NCBI RefSeq assembly: GCF_019320115.1
Contig: NC_089584.1
Span: 74,369,533-74,433,532 of the forward strand
Source of the DNA: Miscanthus floridulus
Lineage: Eukaryota; Streptophyta; Magnoliopsida; Poales; Poaceae
DNA length: 64,000 bases
Direction: 5' to 3'
Under the pieces are notes generated by a model. It made no database searches, was not told the DNA's origin, and saw only the letters and a program-made list of their open reading frames with translations. The position numbers and the translations under genes were made by a program. Shown here piece by piece: positions 9,923 to 20,824 of the stretch; position 1 is the first letter of the stretch, and each line of letters opens with the position of its first letter.

Positions 9923-12900
9923 ATGGACCTCGACAACATAATCTTCCCGACGGGATCAACTTTCATCTTCGGCTCGTGGATCTGCGAAGCAGACAACAAC
10001 GGCAAGCTTCAGGGCCATCTCCTCAAAGATCCAGATCATCATAAAGAATTTCATATTTCACCAACTACAACGGATCAGCTCACCAGAAGATTCGCACAGC
10101 TCACAGCATCCGATTCAAATCAGATTTCACGGCCACTCGTATTCGATTCGAATTCAAACATCAAGGCGAAGTTTTATCCGAGTGCTTTCAAAAAACCGAG
10201 TTCTTTTTTGGCAAGATTCCAGAGCACAACCCAAAACAACTCAGATTACCCTCAGAGTTCTTCCAAGAAGTCGAGTTCTTTTCCATTTGGGCTCGACAAC
10301 ATGGCAAAATCCTATCAGGGACAGTTCAAAAGATCTTTCAACCCAAGATGCGGGATACCACTGATAGGAGCTCAGGAGGGTCTCGTGCTAACAATAACAT
10401 CCCAAGACTGCATCATCCACTGGCCAGGTTCTGTTCCTGAGGACAGCGGTACCCAACTAGTCGGCACGATGACGACAGCAATTCTACCCTACCAAGAAGG
10501 AGACTCGATCTACGACACCGAGGCATCCACTAAAGTTATTAGCAACTCCGACAGCATGAAAACTAACGCCAATAACAGAACGACTCATGCGCGAGAAGTA
10601 CTCATGGTTCGATGACCGCGGTCACCATTAAATCCCCCAGAAGCACCCAATGTCAGATCATCAGATGAATCAGAATCCAATATATCACCTTTTGCCCAAG
10701 GCTACGACGGAGAAACAGATAGTCAGAAACAAGCTAGAGAAAGAAAAAACAAGTTGAAGCAAGGGCGTCAACACCGTGCTAGGCAGCGCAGGGAAGCTTG
10801 GATCAGATACGAGTCAGAATTGGCTGAGTACGACAAAAGAAAATCGCAACGAGAAGACGAGGGGAGACGCACGGCGAATACACCTTACGATAAGATTCGA
10901 GAAGCATTAGAAGAACTCAGAAAAACTTCACATCCTAGTGAGAAGTATGAACAGCTCCAGGACTTGCTCCGATCGACGATCCCGAAAACGCATGAAGAGA
11001 GAGCTCGATCAAGACTACCCGCCAGATCAACAACCCACAGGCAAGAAGATCAAAATCAAAGGAAATCCGCTTTCGAAAGACTTGGGCCGGGTGGAAGCCA
11101 TGACGAAGGAAGTAGGAAGGAACATAATCAAGGCCACCGATTTGAACAACCAAGGAAGACTAGGAGTAGGGTACCTACCCAGACAATCTCGCAAGATTAT
11201 TCCCGTCAGAACGACAGTTGGCCAGAAGAAGGTGCCGAATCCGAATTCAATGAAACCAAGACGCACGACAGATTCCCCTGTTTCGCGAATAGGCTTGCAT
11301 TGGTACGATTACCTCACAAATTCAAACCGTCTAACCACTCCAAGTATGATGGCAAAACTGAACCAAGGCAATGGCTCAGAATATATTCACAATCAATTGA
11401 ACTAGCCGGAGGAGACTGACGATATCAAAACCCTGTTCTTTCCCATGGCACTGGAAGCCATGCCTCTCCAATGGTTCGACAAACTGAACCCAGGATCTAT
11501 CAGAAATTGGGAGGATTTGCAAAGAGCTTTTTGTGAGAATTTTGCAGGAATCATTACACATCCAATCACCCATGCAGAATTAAAAGGACTCAAGCAAAAG
11601 GGAGGTGAAAGTCTCAGAAATTACTATCGACGATTCGGCGAACTACGAGCTCAAGTGCATGACATAACCGAACGAGAAGTAATTGAAGCTTTCTCTCATG
11701 GAATCATGGCTAGGTGGCAATTTCAAGACTTCTGCAAAGAAAATCTGAGAAACAATGAAGAATTTCAGACGAACAGTAGAAAAGATGATTACTGCAGAAG
11801 AAAAAACACGAGAAAGGTTCCCGGACAGAAACAACCAGGACAACTCGGACAAGCAAAATCATCGAAACAGCAGACATCAAGAAAGAAAACGTAGACCAGA
11901 CAATACTGTGGCAATGGCCGACAAATCAAAGAAGTTTACCAAACCCAGAAGATATGATGACATTGAAAACATACGTTGCCCATTACACCCTAGTGGGAGG
12001 CACACCATTGGAAATTGCTATACTTTCAAAGATCGATACACAAGAAAAGATAGTAAGGAAGACACTAAAGAGGACAATCAGAAAAGAGAAGAAGACAACC
12101 ACTGAGGACAAAGGATTCCAAAAACCTAGGGGAACGGTAGCAGTGATTTTCTCAGGGGCTCCGGATTGCAGAAGCAAACATCAAGAAAAACTAGCACTGC
12201 GGACCATTATGACCGCAGAACCGGCTACACCAAGATACCTCAATTGGTCACAGTATCCTATCCAATTCACCAGAGAAGACCAATGGACTAGCGTGGGAAA
12301 CACAGGCCATTATCCATTGGTTCTGGATCCGACTATAGCTGGTATGACCGTCACCAAAGTACTAATCGATGGAGGAGCTGGGCTTAACATCATCTTTTCA
12401 GAAACTCTAAGGAAAATGGGACTACAACTCGCCAGGGATGATTACACCAACAAGCACACCTTTTTACGGAATAGTACCCGGCAAAGCAGCCATGCCACTC
12501 GGACAAATTACTTTACCTGTTACCTTTGGAACTCCTTCAAACTACCGAACAGAGTTTATCAAATTCGAAGTCGCCGACTTCGATTCATCATATCATGCAA
12601 TCCTAGGACGTCCAGCACTGGCCAAATTCATGGCAATACCACATTATCCGTACTTACTGCTTAAGATGCCAGGACCCCACGGTATCCTTTCTCTTCGAAG
12701 CGATTTAAAGCGCGCTTTTGACTGCGACGTTCAGGCGATCCAAATTGCAGCTAAAGCACAAGCTGACAATGGAAGAAAAGAAATAGCCGCAATCGCTGCA
12801 GAAACAAGCCAAGAAGAATTAGAAATACCGGCTAAAAAACCCAGTATCATCGCACCACCAAAAGAAGCCGACGTCAAGCAAATCGACTTAGGCACAGGCG

Positions 12901-12944
12901 ACACCTCCAAGACAGCAACTATCAGTGCTCACCTCTCGGCAAAA
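9923..12944 (+). pseudogene. gag and protease of the Tat element, broken
   Basis: The likely start is ATG at 9923. The reading passes through four frames: 9923-11419 (interrupted by a TGA at 10613), 11418-11765 with the retrotransposon gag core (MPLQWFDKL, GESLRNYYRRFGEL), 11766-12105 with a basic Arg/Lys-rich nucleocapsid-like part and a CPLHPSGRHTIGNC segment, then ~12,100-12,432 with the protease motif LIDGGAGLNIIF, and 12,433-12,944 for the rest of the protease/linker. The active site reads DGGA rather than the DTG/DSG of most retropepsins; this form is usual in this lineage. Each frame change moves in the same direction (+1 or -2). The products would be capsid/nucleocapsid and the polyprotein protease. 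As it stands no full-length Gag-Pol can be made. Confidence 0.85.
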
Positions 12945-13232
12945 TAGGAACTCGCGCTCACCAACTTTCTTCGGGACAACAAAGATATCTTCGCCTGGAA
13001 GCCAGCCGACATGCCAGGAGTCCCAAGGGAGTTGGCTGAGCACAGAATTGATGTTAACGAAGGCTCCAAACCTGTAAAACAACGGTTACGATGATTCTCA
13101 CCCGACAAGAAGGCAGCAATTAAAAAGGAAATAACAAAACTGATGGCAGCCGGATTCATCAAGGAAATCCTTCATCCAGATTGGCTAGCCAACCCGGTCC
13201 TTGTATAGAAGAAAAACACGGACGAGTGGCGT
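12945..13232 (+). pseudogene. Protease-RT linker with three in-frame stops
   Basis: This stretch is in the same frame as the big pol ORF but is closed by TAG at 12945, TGA at 13092 and TAG at 13206. All three are explained by single C-to-T or G-to-A transitions from CAG, CGA and TGG. The N-terminal part of reverse transcriptase lies here, so the downstream ORF is truncated at its amino end. Confidence 0.8.
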
Positions 13233-16124
13233 ATGTGCGTCGATTACACAGATCTCAACAAACATTGCCCAAAAGATCCGTTCGGGCTACCACGCATTGA
13301 CCAGATAGTTGACTCAACAGCAGGATCTGCGTTATTATCTTTTCTCGATTGCTATTCAGGGTATCACCAGATCGCACTAAAAGAAGAAGACCAGAGCAAG
13401 ACATCTTTCATCACCCCGTTTGGCGCCTACTGCTACAAGACCATGTCGTTTGGACTAAAGAACGCCGGCGCCACGTACCAAAGAGCTATCCAGACTTGCC
13501 TTGGGAATCAAATAGGTGAAAATGTGGAAGCATACGTGGACGATGTGGTGGTGAAAACAAAGAACCCAGACACTCTAATTGAAGATTTAAAGCAAACCTT
13601 CGAAAACTTGAAGAAATGGAGATGGAAATTGAACCCAAATAAATGTGTATTTGGAGTTCCCTCAGGACAACTACTCGGATTTTTGGTTAGTCAGCGCGGG
13701 ATCGAAGCCAGCACCAAGCAAATTCGAGCTATAACAGAAATGGGCCCACCTAGGAGTGTCAAAGATGTGCAGAAACTAACAGGATGCATGGCGGCCCTCA
13801 ACCGTTTCATATCAAGACTCGGCGAAAAGGGGTTACCTTTCTTTAAACTACTAAAGAAGACAGACAAGTTCGAGTGGACAATAGAAGCCGACGAAGCTTT
13901 CAAAAAACTTAAAGAATACCTCACTTCATCGCCCATCCTGACACCTCCAAAGAAAGATGAAGATATGATGCTATATATCGCGGCAACTCCCACCGTAATC
14001 AGTACAGCAATAGTCATAGAAAGAGAAGAACAAGGGCGCGTGTATAAAGTGCAACGTCCAGTATACTACATCAGCGAAGTACTGTCAGAATCCAAAATCC
14101 GGTACCCACACGTACAAAAACTACTCTACGCTCTACTCATTACCTCACGGAAGCTTCGCCACTATTTCGAAAGCCACAAGATTACCGTAGTGACAGATTT
14201 TCCACTCGGAGACATCCTACACAATAAAGACGCCACAGGGCGCATATCCAAATGGGCAGTTGAAATTGGAGCTCTTGATATCAATTTCACCCCACGGAAA
14301 GCAATCAAATCTCAAGCCCTCGCCGATTTCGTGGCCGAATGGACAGAGATTCAACAGCCCTTATCAGATACAATCCTCGACCACTGGAAAATGTACTTTG
14401 ATGGATCACTCAAACTAGGCGGGGCCGGTGCAGGCGTTCTCCTCATTTCTCCAGAAGGAAAACAACTCAAGTACGTCCTTCAGATATTATGGCAAGCTAC
14501 AAATAACGAAGCAGAATACGAAGCCCTCATCCACGGGCTACGAGTCGCGATTACCCTCGGAATAAAAAGATTACTCGTATACGGCGATTCAGCAGTGGTC
14601 ATCAACCAAGTCAACAAAGATTGGGACTGCACCAAAGAAAACATGGGTGCTTATTGTGCTGAAATACGGAAACTTGAAAAACACTTCCAAGGATTAGAAA
14701 TTTTACACGTCCTACGCGATTCTAACATTGCAGCAGATGTCCTTGCCAAGCTCGGATCAGACAGAGCAAAGGTTCCACCCGGCGTATTCATAGAAGAGCT
14801 ATCAGTTCCCTCTATCAAACAACCCGGTGAAACAACACATGAAATTCAGGCTAAAAGCGTTCAGATCTTGACAATCAACACTTCATGGACCCAAGATTTC
14901 ATTGAATATATCAAAGAAAATAAACTGCCAGCAGATAAAGCAGAGGCCACACAAGTTGTTCGCAGAAGCAAAAACTACGTTTTAGTAGGGAATAAACTCT
15001 ACAGAAGAGCAGCATCATCAGGAGTATTACTAAAATGTGTCTCATTTGAAGAAGGCAAAGAAATCCTAAATGAAATACACTCAGGTTGCTGTGGAAATCA
15101 TGCCGCCTCAAGGACACTGGTTGGCAAAGCATTTCGCACCGGATTCTACTGGCCAACCGCTTTGAAAGACGCCGAAGAGCTTGTCAGAAAATGCAAAGGT
15201 TGCCAAATGTTTGCAAGACAAGCCCATATACCAGCTCACAATCTTATCTGCATCCCACCCGCTTGGCCTTTTTCCTGCTGGGGGCTAGATCAAGTAGGAC
15301 CCTTGAAAAAAGCAAAAGGCGGTTTCGAGTACATCTTCGTAGCAATCGACAAATTCACCAAGTGGATTGAATACAAACCACTCGCGAAGTACAGCGCAAC
15401 CAAAGCAGTTGAGTTCATCCAAGACATTATGCACCGCTTCGGCATGCCCAATCGAATCATCACAGATCTAGGCTCCCCCTTCACGGCTACGGAATTCAAG
15501 AGCTGGGCACAAGACTGTGGTTTCAGTATAGACTATGCGTCCGTTGCACATCCAGAAGCCAACGGACAAGTAGAAAGGGCTAACGGACTCATACTAGCCG
15601 GATTAAAACCAAGGTTATACGAAGAACTAGTGGACTATGGGTCCAAATGGATTGAAGAATTACCGAAAGTAGTATGGGGGCTACGAACTCAAATAAGCAG
15701 AGCAACAGGCCACTCACCCTTCTTCCTAGTTTACGGGTCAGAGGCCGTACTACCCGCCGACTTGATCTGGACTTCCCCAAAAATAGAACAATATGATGAA
15801 GGAGAAGCAGAACACACAAGAAGATTAGAACTCGACAGCTCAGAAGAAGTCAGAATAAACGCTACCCTCCAATCAGCCAGATACCTACAAGGCTTAAGAC
15901 GGCACTACAACAAGAGTACCCAACCGCGATCACTACAAGTTGGAGACTTAGTACTAAGAAGGATACAAAAGACTGATGGACGACATAAGCTACTCAGTCC
16001 ATGGGAAGGCCCGTTCATTGTCACAAAAGTCACCGGACCAGGCACATACAAGTTGATGACCGAAGATGAAAAAGAAGTCAGCAATACATGGCACATCAGC
16101 CAGCTAAGAAGATTCTACGCGTAA
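13233..16124 (+). CDS. Reverse transcriptase-RNase H-integrase (pol), 963 aa open frame
   Basis: Uninterrupted for 963 codons. Reverse transcriptase palm with YVDD at residues 101-104. RNase H catalytic residues D390 (MYFDGS), E428 (NNEAEYEAL), D452 (YGDSAVV) and D502. Integrase zinc finger H616/H623/C654/C657, and a D,D35E core at D686, D745 and E781. The C-terminus has the gypsy-type GPFIVTKVTGPGTYKL segment. Together these copy the RNA into DNA, remove the template and integrate the copy, acting in cytoplasmic particles and then the nucleus. The ATG at 13233 is only the first Met after the last upstream stop; the true polyprotein began in gag, so the first RT motifs are cut off. RT, RNase H and integrase active-site residues are all present, in contrast to gag. 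Confidence 0.92.
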   Translation: MCVDYTDLNKHCPKDPFGLPRIDQIVDSTAGSALLSFLDCYSGYHQIALKEEDQSKTSFITPFGAYCYKTMSFGLKNAGATYQRAIQTCLGNQIGENVEAYVDDVVVKTKNPDTLIEDLKQTFENLKKWRWKLNPNKCVFGVPSGQLLGFLVSQRGIEASTKQIRAITEMGPPRSVKDVQKLTGCMAALNRFISRLGEKGLPFFKLLKKTDKFEWTIEADEAFKKLKEYLTSSPILTPPKKDEDMMLYIAATPTVISTAIVIEREEQGRVYKVQRPVYYISEVLSESKIRYPHVQKLLYALLITSRKLRHYFESHKITVVTDFPLGDILHNKDATGRISKWAVEIGALDINFTPRKAIKSQALADFVAEWTEIQQPLSDTILDHWKMYFDGSLKLGGAGAGVLLISPEGKQLKYVLQILWQATNNEAEYEALIHGLRVAITLGIKRLLVYGDSAVVINQVNKDWDCTKENMGAYCAEIRKLEKHFQGLEILHVLRDSNIAADVLAKLGSDRAKVPPGVFIEELSVPSIKQPGETTHEIQAKSVQILTINTSWTQDFIEYIKENKLPADKAEATQVVRRSKNYVLVGNKLYRRAASSGVLLKCVSFEEGKEILNEIHSGCCGNHAASRTLVGKAFRTGFYWPTALKDAEELVRKCKGCQMFARQAHIPAHNLICIPPAWPFSCWGLDQVGPLKKAKGGFEYIFVAIDKFTKWIEYKPLAKYSATKAVEFIQDIMHRFGMPNRIITDLGSPFTATEFKSWAQDCGFSIDYASVAHPEANGQVERANGLILAGLKPRLYEELVDYGSKWIEELPKVVWGLRTQISRATGHSPFFLVYGSEAVLPADLIWTSPKIEQYDEGEAEHTRRLELDSSEEVRINATLQSARYLQGLRRHYNKSTQPRSLQVGDLVLRRIQKTDGRHKLLSPWEGPFIVTKVTGPGTYKLMTEDEKEVSNTWHISQLRRFYA

Positions 16125-16291
16125 AAACAACTCAAGAAAAAATAGATATGCAAGCCACAAGGGACCTACAATCAACGAAAGACAATACTCTTCAACAACA
16201 TATGTATTAGTTTATACTCATGATCAATAAAGATGATATTCATCCACAGCATGTCTTGTCATGAACTCCAACGAGTTGTTTTCACGAAAAA

Positions 16292-16947
16292 GCAAAATGG
16301 CTGAAAACATGCCTGAGCATTCCGGCCGAGAGCAAAATAGCTGAAAAGATGCTTGAGCCCGCCGATGAGGGTAGCTAAAAGCTAACACCCGAAACAAAAA
16401 GCAAAATGGCTGAAAACATGCCTGAGCATTCCGGCCGAGAGCAAAATAGCTGAAAAGATGCTTGAGCCCGCCGATGAGGGTAGCTAAAAGCTAACACCCG
16501 AAACAAAAAGCAAAATGGCTGAAAACATGCCTGAGCATTCCGGCCGAGAGCAAAATAGCTGAAAAGACGCTTGAGCCCGCCGATGAGGGTAGCTAAAAGC
16601 TAACACCCGAAACAAAAAGCAAAATGGCTGAAAACATGCCTGAGCATTCCGGCCGAGAGCAAAATAGCTGAAAAGATGCTTGAGCCCGCCGATGAGGGTA
16701 GCTAAAAGCTAACACCCGAAACAAAAAGCAAAATGGCTGAAAACATGCCTGAGCATTCCGGCCGAGAGCAAAATAGCTGAAAAAACGCTTGAGCCCGCCG
16801 ATGAGGGTAGCTAAAAAGCTAACACCCGAAACAAAAAGCAAAATGGCTGAAAACATGCCTGAGCATCCCGGCCAAGAGCAAAATAGCTGAAAAAACGCTT
16901 GAACTCGCCAATGAGGGTAGCTAAAAGCTAACAAAAAGCAAATTGGC
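16292..16947. repeat. 109-bp tandem repeat, about six copies
   Basis: Copies start at 16292, 16401, 16510, 16619, 16728 and 16838; the last is shortened to 100 bp and a partial seventh starts at 16938. Each unit has two related halves, AGCAAAATGGCTGAAAACATG and AGCAAAATAGCTGAAAAGATG, so the 109-bp unit itself arose from a shorter duplication. The Phe-rich minus-strand ORF across it is a repeat artefact. It lies just 3' of pol. Confidence 0.95.
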
Positions 16948-17415
16948 TGAGTCGACCGAAATTTAACTTCAAAAGATCCTCCAGCACTTCGTTCCGAAAA
17001 GCAAGAGGCTCGGGGGCTACATCCAGATAGGAATACTTTTTCCTCACAAAAGCACAAGCGCCACTCAAGAAAGCACTCGGACACCGAAGTTTGTCGAGGC
17101 AACATTCTATACCGAGTCATTTTACATAGCGCAGGCGAAAGGTTGTTAACACAAAGATCTACATCTAACAAGTCATAGCACGGACAAAGCACTCGACGAA
17201 TCACAAAGGAAAGAAGAAAATAAAAGTACTCGACAAATCGAGGGGCCTCGTCAGAATAACGCACAGAGTTGTCTTACGGAGCAGAGACGGGAACAAGACA
17301 AGGTACTCAGCAAGTCAAGTAACTTCAACCGCACCCATGCAAAGAATACATCGACAAAGATAAAGAATCTTCATTTAAAAAGAAGTGTAATATTACAAGA
17401 GGACGCTCAACCGAG
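16948..17415. other. Non-coding 3' region of the Tat element
   Basis: Contains a polypurine-like motif GAGGCTCGGGGGCTAC near 17007-17022, like those before the 3' LTR. No ORF is supported. It is also the 3' flank of the antisense gene. Confidence 0.5.
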
Positions 17416-20400
17416 TCAGGCGTTGTCATCAGAAAGGGAAATATCAATATTTAGACTATCTACAACCCTACTGGCTAGATCTTCAACCTCAGGTTCCATC
17501 CTTTCAACGGCGTCAAGATATTCTTGGCTTTCAGCTTCTTCTGCTATTTTGGAGAGAGGCGCTTCTGGAGCAAGGACCCGGACCTGGGCCAGCACATTCT
17601 TGGTACATACTTGGGCACACCTCTTCAGCGAACTCTTGGAAACGAGTCGGAATCCGGGGAATGAACTGCGCCCAAGATTGCCCGTCATCCGCTAGAGTCC
17701 GAAGGACATCGGCCACCGAGCGAAAAGATTTCCACAAGGCATTCCAATTCTCGGTAGCCGTCGCCAGCTTCCCGGACAAGCCTTCAATGGTTTTTTGGGC
17801 CTGCACAAGATCTCTGTCAGCTCCACGCCTAATCAGCCTAGCAAGGGCGAGTTCTTCCTCAGCATGAGTATTTACCTCCTCAGCTCTATTATGACTAGAA
17901 CGGACAAGGGCCTTCATTTCATCAATACTCTCCGAGAGCTTTTGTTTCTCAACTCGGAGAGCTAGACAGAACACCAAAGAACAAGTCAGCGGAAAAAGAA
18001 GTCAAAATACAAGAAGAAACAGGTAGAACCCGCGGCACCTTTGCATTCATTCTTCGCAGACTCCACCGCAGCATCTCTCTGTTTCTCCGTCTCCACTACC
18101 CGGGCGCGAAGGGCTTTCTCCTCCTTTTGGTGCAATTGACGCTCCGTCTCCAACTCAACCCAGAGAAGGTCAAGATCGGCTTTCAGAGCGTCCACCTCCG
18201 AAGACAACTTCCTCTCATTTTTAGATGAGAAAAAGAAGCCAAAATGATCACGAGAAAAAGACTGAGCAGAAAGAGGCAAAGAGAAACAAGGCGTAAGGAT
18301 AGAAGAAAAACAAGCATGCAAAAGAGAAGTGGCAGTAAAACTTACCTGGAGCTTTTCACCAAAAGAAGTCGTGAGGGTCGACAAGCTCCCCTAGGCTGCG
18401 GTCAGCTCCGATAACCGATGAGTGGCATCGAACTATTGCACCACATCATCGGACAGGGAGGGGCCGCCGGAGGCAAAAGAAGGGGAAAGAGAAGCCGGCT
18501 GGGGCGAAGCAGGAGCGACCAGAGCAACCTCCAGGGAAGCCGGAGCCAAACCCCCAGAAGAACCCGGCGCGACGGCCACAGTTACCTCCGGAGCGACCAA
18601 GTCCGTGACTCCGCCAGGTAGCTCTGAAGCCCCCGCCGCGACTTCATCAACAGAATGTTGTGAGTCTCGAGGCTCAGAACTCGTTGGCACGGCGGGAGGC
18701 AGAGAAGAAGTCGATGAAGAAATTAGAGAAGACGAAACACTGAAAAGTGATAAAAGGAAGCACCAATAAGAACCAGAGGAAGGAAGACAAAAGCCAAAAA
18801 GATGAAGCAAGAATCTACTCACCCGACTACTTTTTTCTTTGCGAAGCCAAGAGAAGGCCTCGCAGGGGGAACCACGACGGCGAAGACGTCCCCGCCACCC
18901 AGCGACGGGAGCGGGACAGCCGACAACGGAGCCGCAGAAGAAGCCGGAGCTGGAGCCGTGGAAGAACTCCGCACCGGAGGAGCAGTACAGCTCGGGGCAG
19001 AGGCAACCAAAGAACTCGACCCCGGAGCTTCGGAAGAAGTCGGCGCGAGAGCCTCGGAAGAACTCACACCCGACCTCCGATTACTTCAAAAAAGTTCAAG
19101 ACTAAAATTAAAAACAAAGAGGAAAAATTCAATGCGACAAGAATATGAAAAACAACTCACCGCCGCATGATGAGGGGAACTTCATCATCCTCTTCTCCCT
19201 TAGCCAGCGAAACCAGAGCACCTGCTGAAAAAGAGATGAAAAGTACTTGGTTCAAGAGAGAAACATGAAAATAAAAGAACAAAGAGTACTAAATGTGCTC
19301 ACCTAAGAGCATGCTAGCAACAACTGGAGTACCTGAGGGAGTACTTGGTTTGCGAGGCTTCTTGGAGACAGGCAAGCCAGATGAAGACCCGTCCATTCGC
19401 CCCCTCTTCGGGACACTGCGAGGACCGCGAGGGACTAGACGAGGAACATACTCTTCATATACATCATCAAATCTGAAAGAAACCCCAGGAAGGGCTGTAA
19501 AAGTTTGAGACTTACTAATTGCAGAAGTACCGGCTAGACGATCCCCAGTCTCCGCCACAGCAGGAAGAACATCAAGGGGGATCGGATCAACAAAGTTCCG
19601 CCCAAGCTCCTGCGAAAAAAGACAAAACACCAAGACAAGGAAAAGCTAAGCAAGAACGGACACAGCAAGAGTACATAAAGAACTCAAAAAAAAAAGGATA
19701 GACAACTCACAGCTGGGGGCGGGTTGTTGGCCGAGTACTTAGGGACGGCAGGAGGAATGACGCTCACTCCTTTAGCATCTTCTGGAGACGCTCGAGTACC
19801 TCCTCACCGGTCAGCTCAAGAGCTGGGACCATGCGTGAAGGATCCTCGGCCCCAGAATACTCAAAGCCGAGATGTTCCTGCTCTTTCAAGGGCTGAACCC
19901 GGCGACGAAGAAAACTTGAGACAATACCAAAGCCGGTCAATCCCTGCTGTTTCAGCGTGCTAATTCTATCAAGGAGTGGCTGGATCGCTTGAATCTCAGC
20001 AGGAGACTCAAGCTTCTTGTCCCACCGGTCATTCGCCACAGGACCAGATCCGGAATGAACAACAAGAGAAGGGATCAAATTGGCAGCGTAAAACCACTCG
20101 GCGCGCCAATCCTTGACAGAATCGACCAGGTCATAATAAAAAAACTTGATTTTGAGACCCTGGCAAAACTGAATCCCGCAACCGCCGAGGGCACTGGTTT
20201 CCTCGCGGCGGGGTTGAGGTTTCAGGCGAAAGAAAAAACGAAAAAGAGATAGAGAAGGAGGGATCCCAAGGAAGGCTTCGCAAAGGTGAACAAAAACAGA
20301 AAGATGGAGAACGACATTGGGGGTTAGATGGTTCAAACTAACCCCAAAATACCCAAGAAACTAATGAAGGAAGACGGAAGCAGGAAGACAAAGTCCAGCG

Positions 20401-20669
20401 CAGACAAAAGAAACAAAAAGGACAATCTCACCAGGACCCGGGGCCGGAACCCGATGCTCGCCCGGAACTCTCCATTCAGCGATGACTTTGCTTTGGATCA
20501 AGCCATCACTAACGAGCTCACACAGCTGGTCTTCGCTGGTTGTTGGAGCCGGCCAAACCTTCTGAGCTGCCCTCATGGCCACGAACTCCTGGTTTTCAAT
20601 CAAAGACAGCGATGACTCCTCGTCCACGAAGGTCGCCTGAGATTTGCTTGCGGTCTTCTTCTTTCCCAT
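17416..20669 (-). pseudogene. Antisense accessory gene of the Tat element (Transposase_28-like), spliced
   Basis: It runs opposite to pol. Exon 1 (20669 to ~19710) starts MGKKKTASK and holds the family core, with motifs AAQKVWPAPTTSEDQL, WRVPGEHRVPAPGPGE and HLSVFVHLCEAFLGI..FF. It is cut by an in-frame TAG at 20361 and a frame change near 19772. Later exons with convincing borders: 19609-19303 (acceptor CGCAG, donor GTGAG) and 19221-19161 (donor GTGAG). Then come low-complexity Ser/Pro/Ala exons (~19,100-18,430) and coiled-coil exons (~18,400-17,990, 17,955-17,416) ending SLSDDNA. The family is annotated as 'putative gypsy type transposon'; its biochemical role is unknown. The coiled-coil C-terminus suggests self-association. 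This antisense gene class is characteristic of Tat elements. Confidence 0.75.
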
Positions 20670-20815
20670 GAACTGGCGGAAGCAACAAAGGTGCTAAGGA
20701 GGATGAAACTAGAATGATGGTGCTCGGGCGATAACGACAATGACAGCGGCGGTTTTCTGAGAACTAGGGTTTAAAGGCAAGAGCTGGGTGACAAGGGAAA
20801 GGAAGATAAAAGGTC

Positions 20816-20824
20816 TTTAAATAG
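20816..20824 (-). promoter_or_regulatory. Possible TATA box of the antisense gene
   Basis: CTATTTAAA on the minus strand lies about 150 bp upstream of the antisense start codon at 20669. It would give the accessory gene its own promoter, independent of the LTR. Confidence 0.4.

Noticed and set aside
16593..17264. Phe/Ser-rich 223-codon minus-strand ORF
   Set aside because: It arises from the 109-bp tandem repeat; the peptide repeats with the DNA and has no family features.
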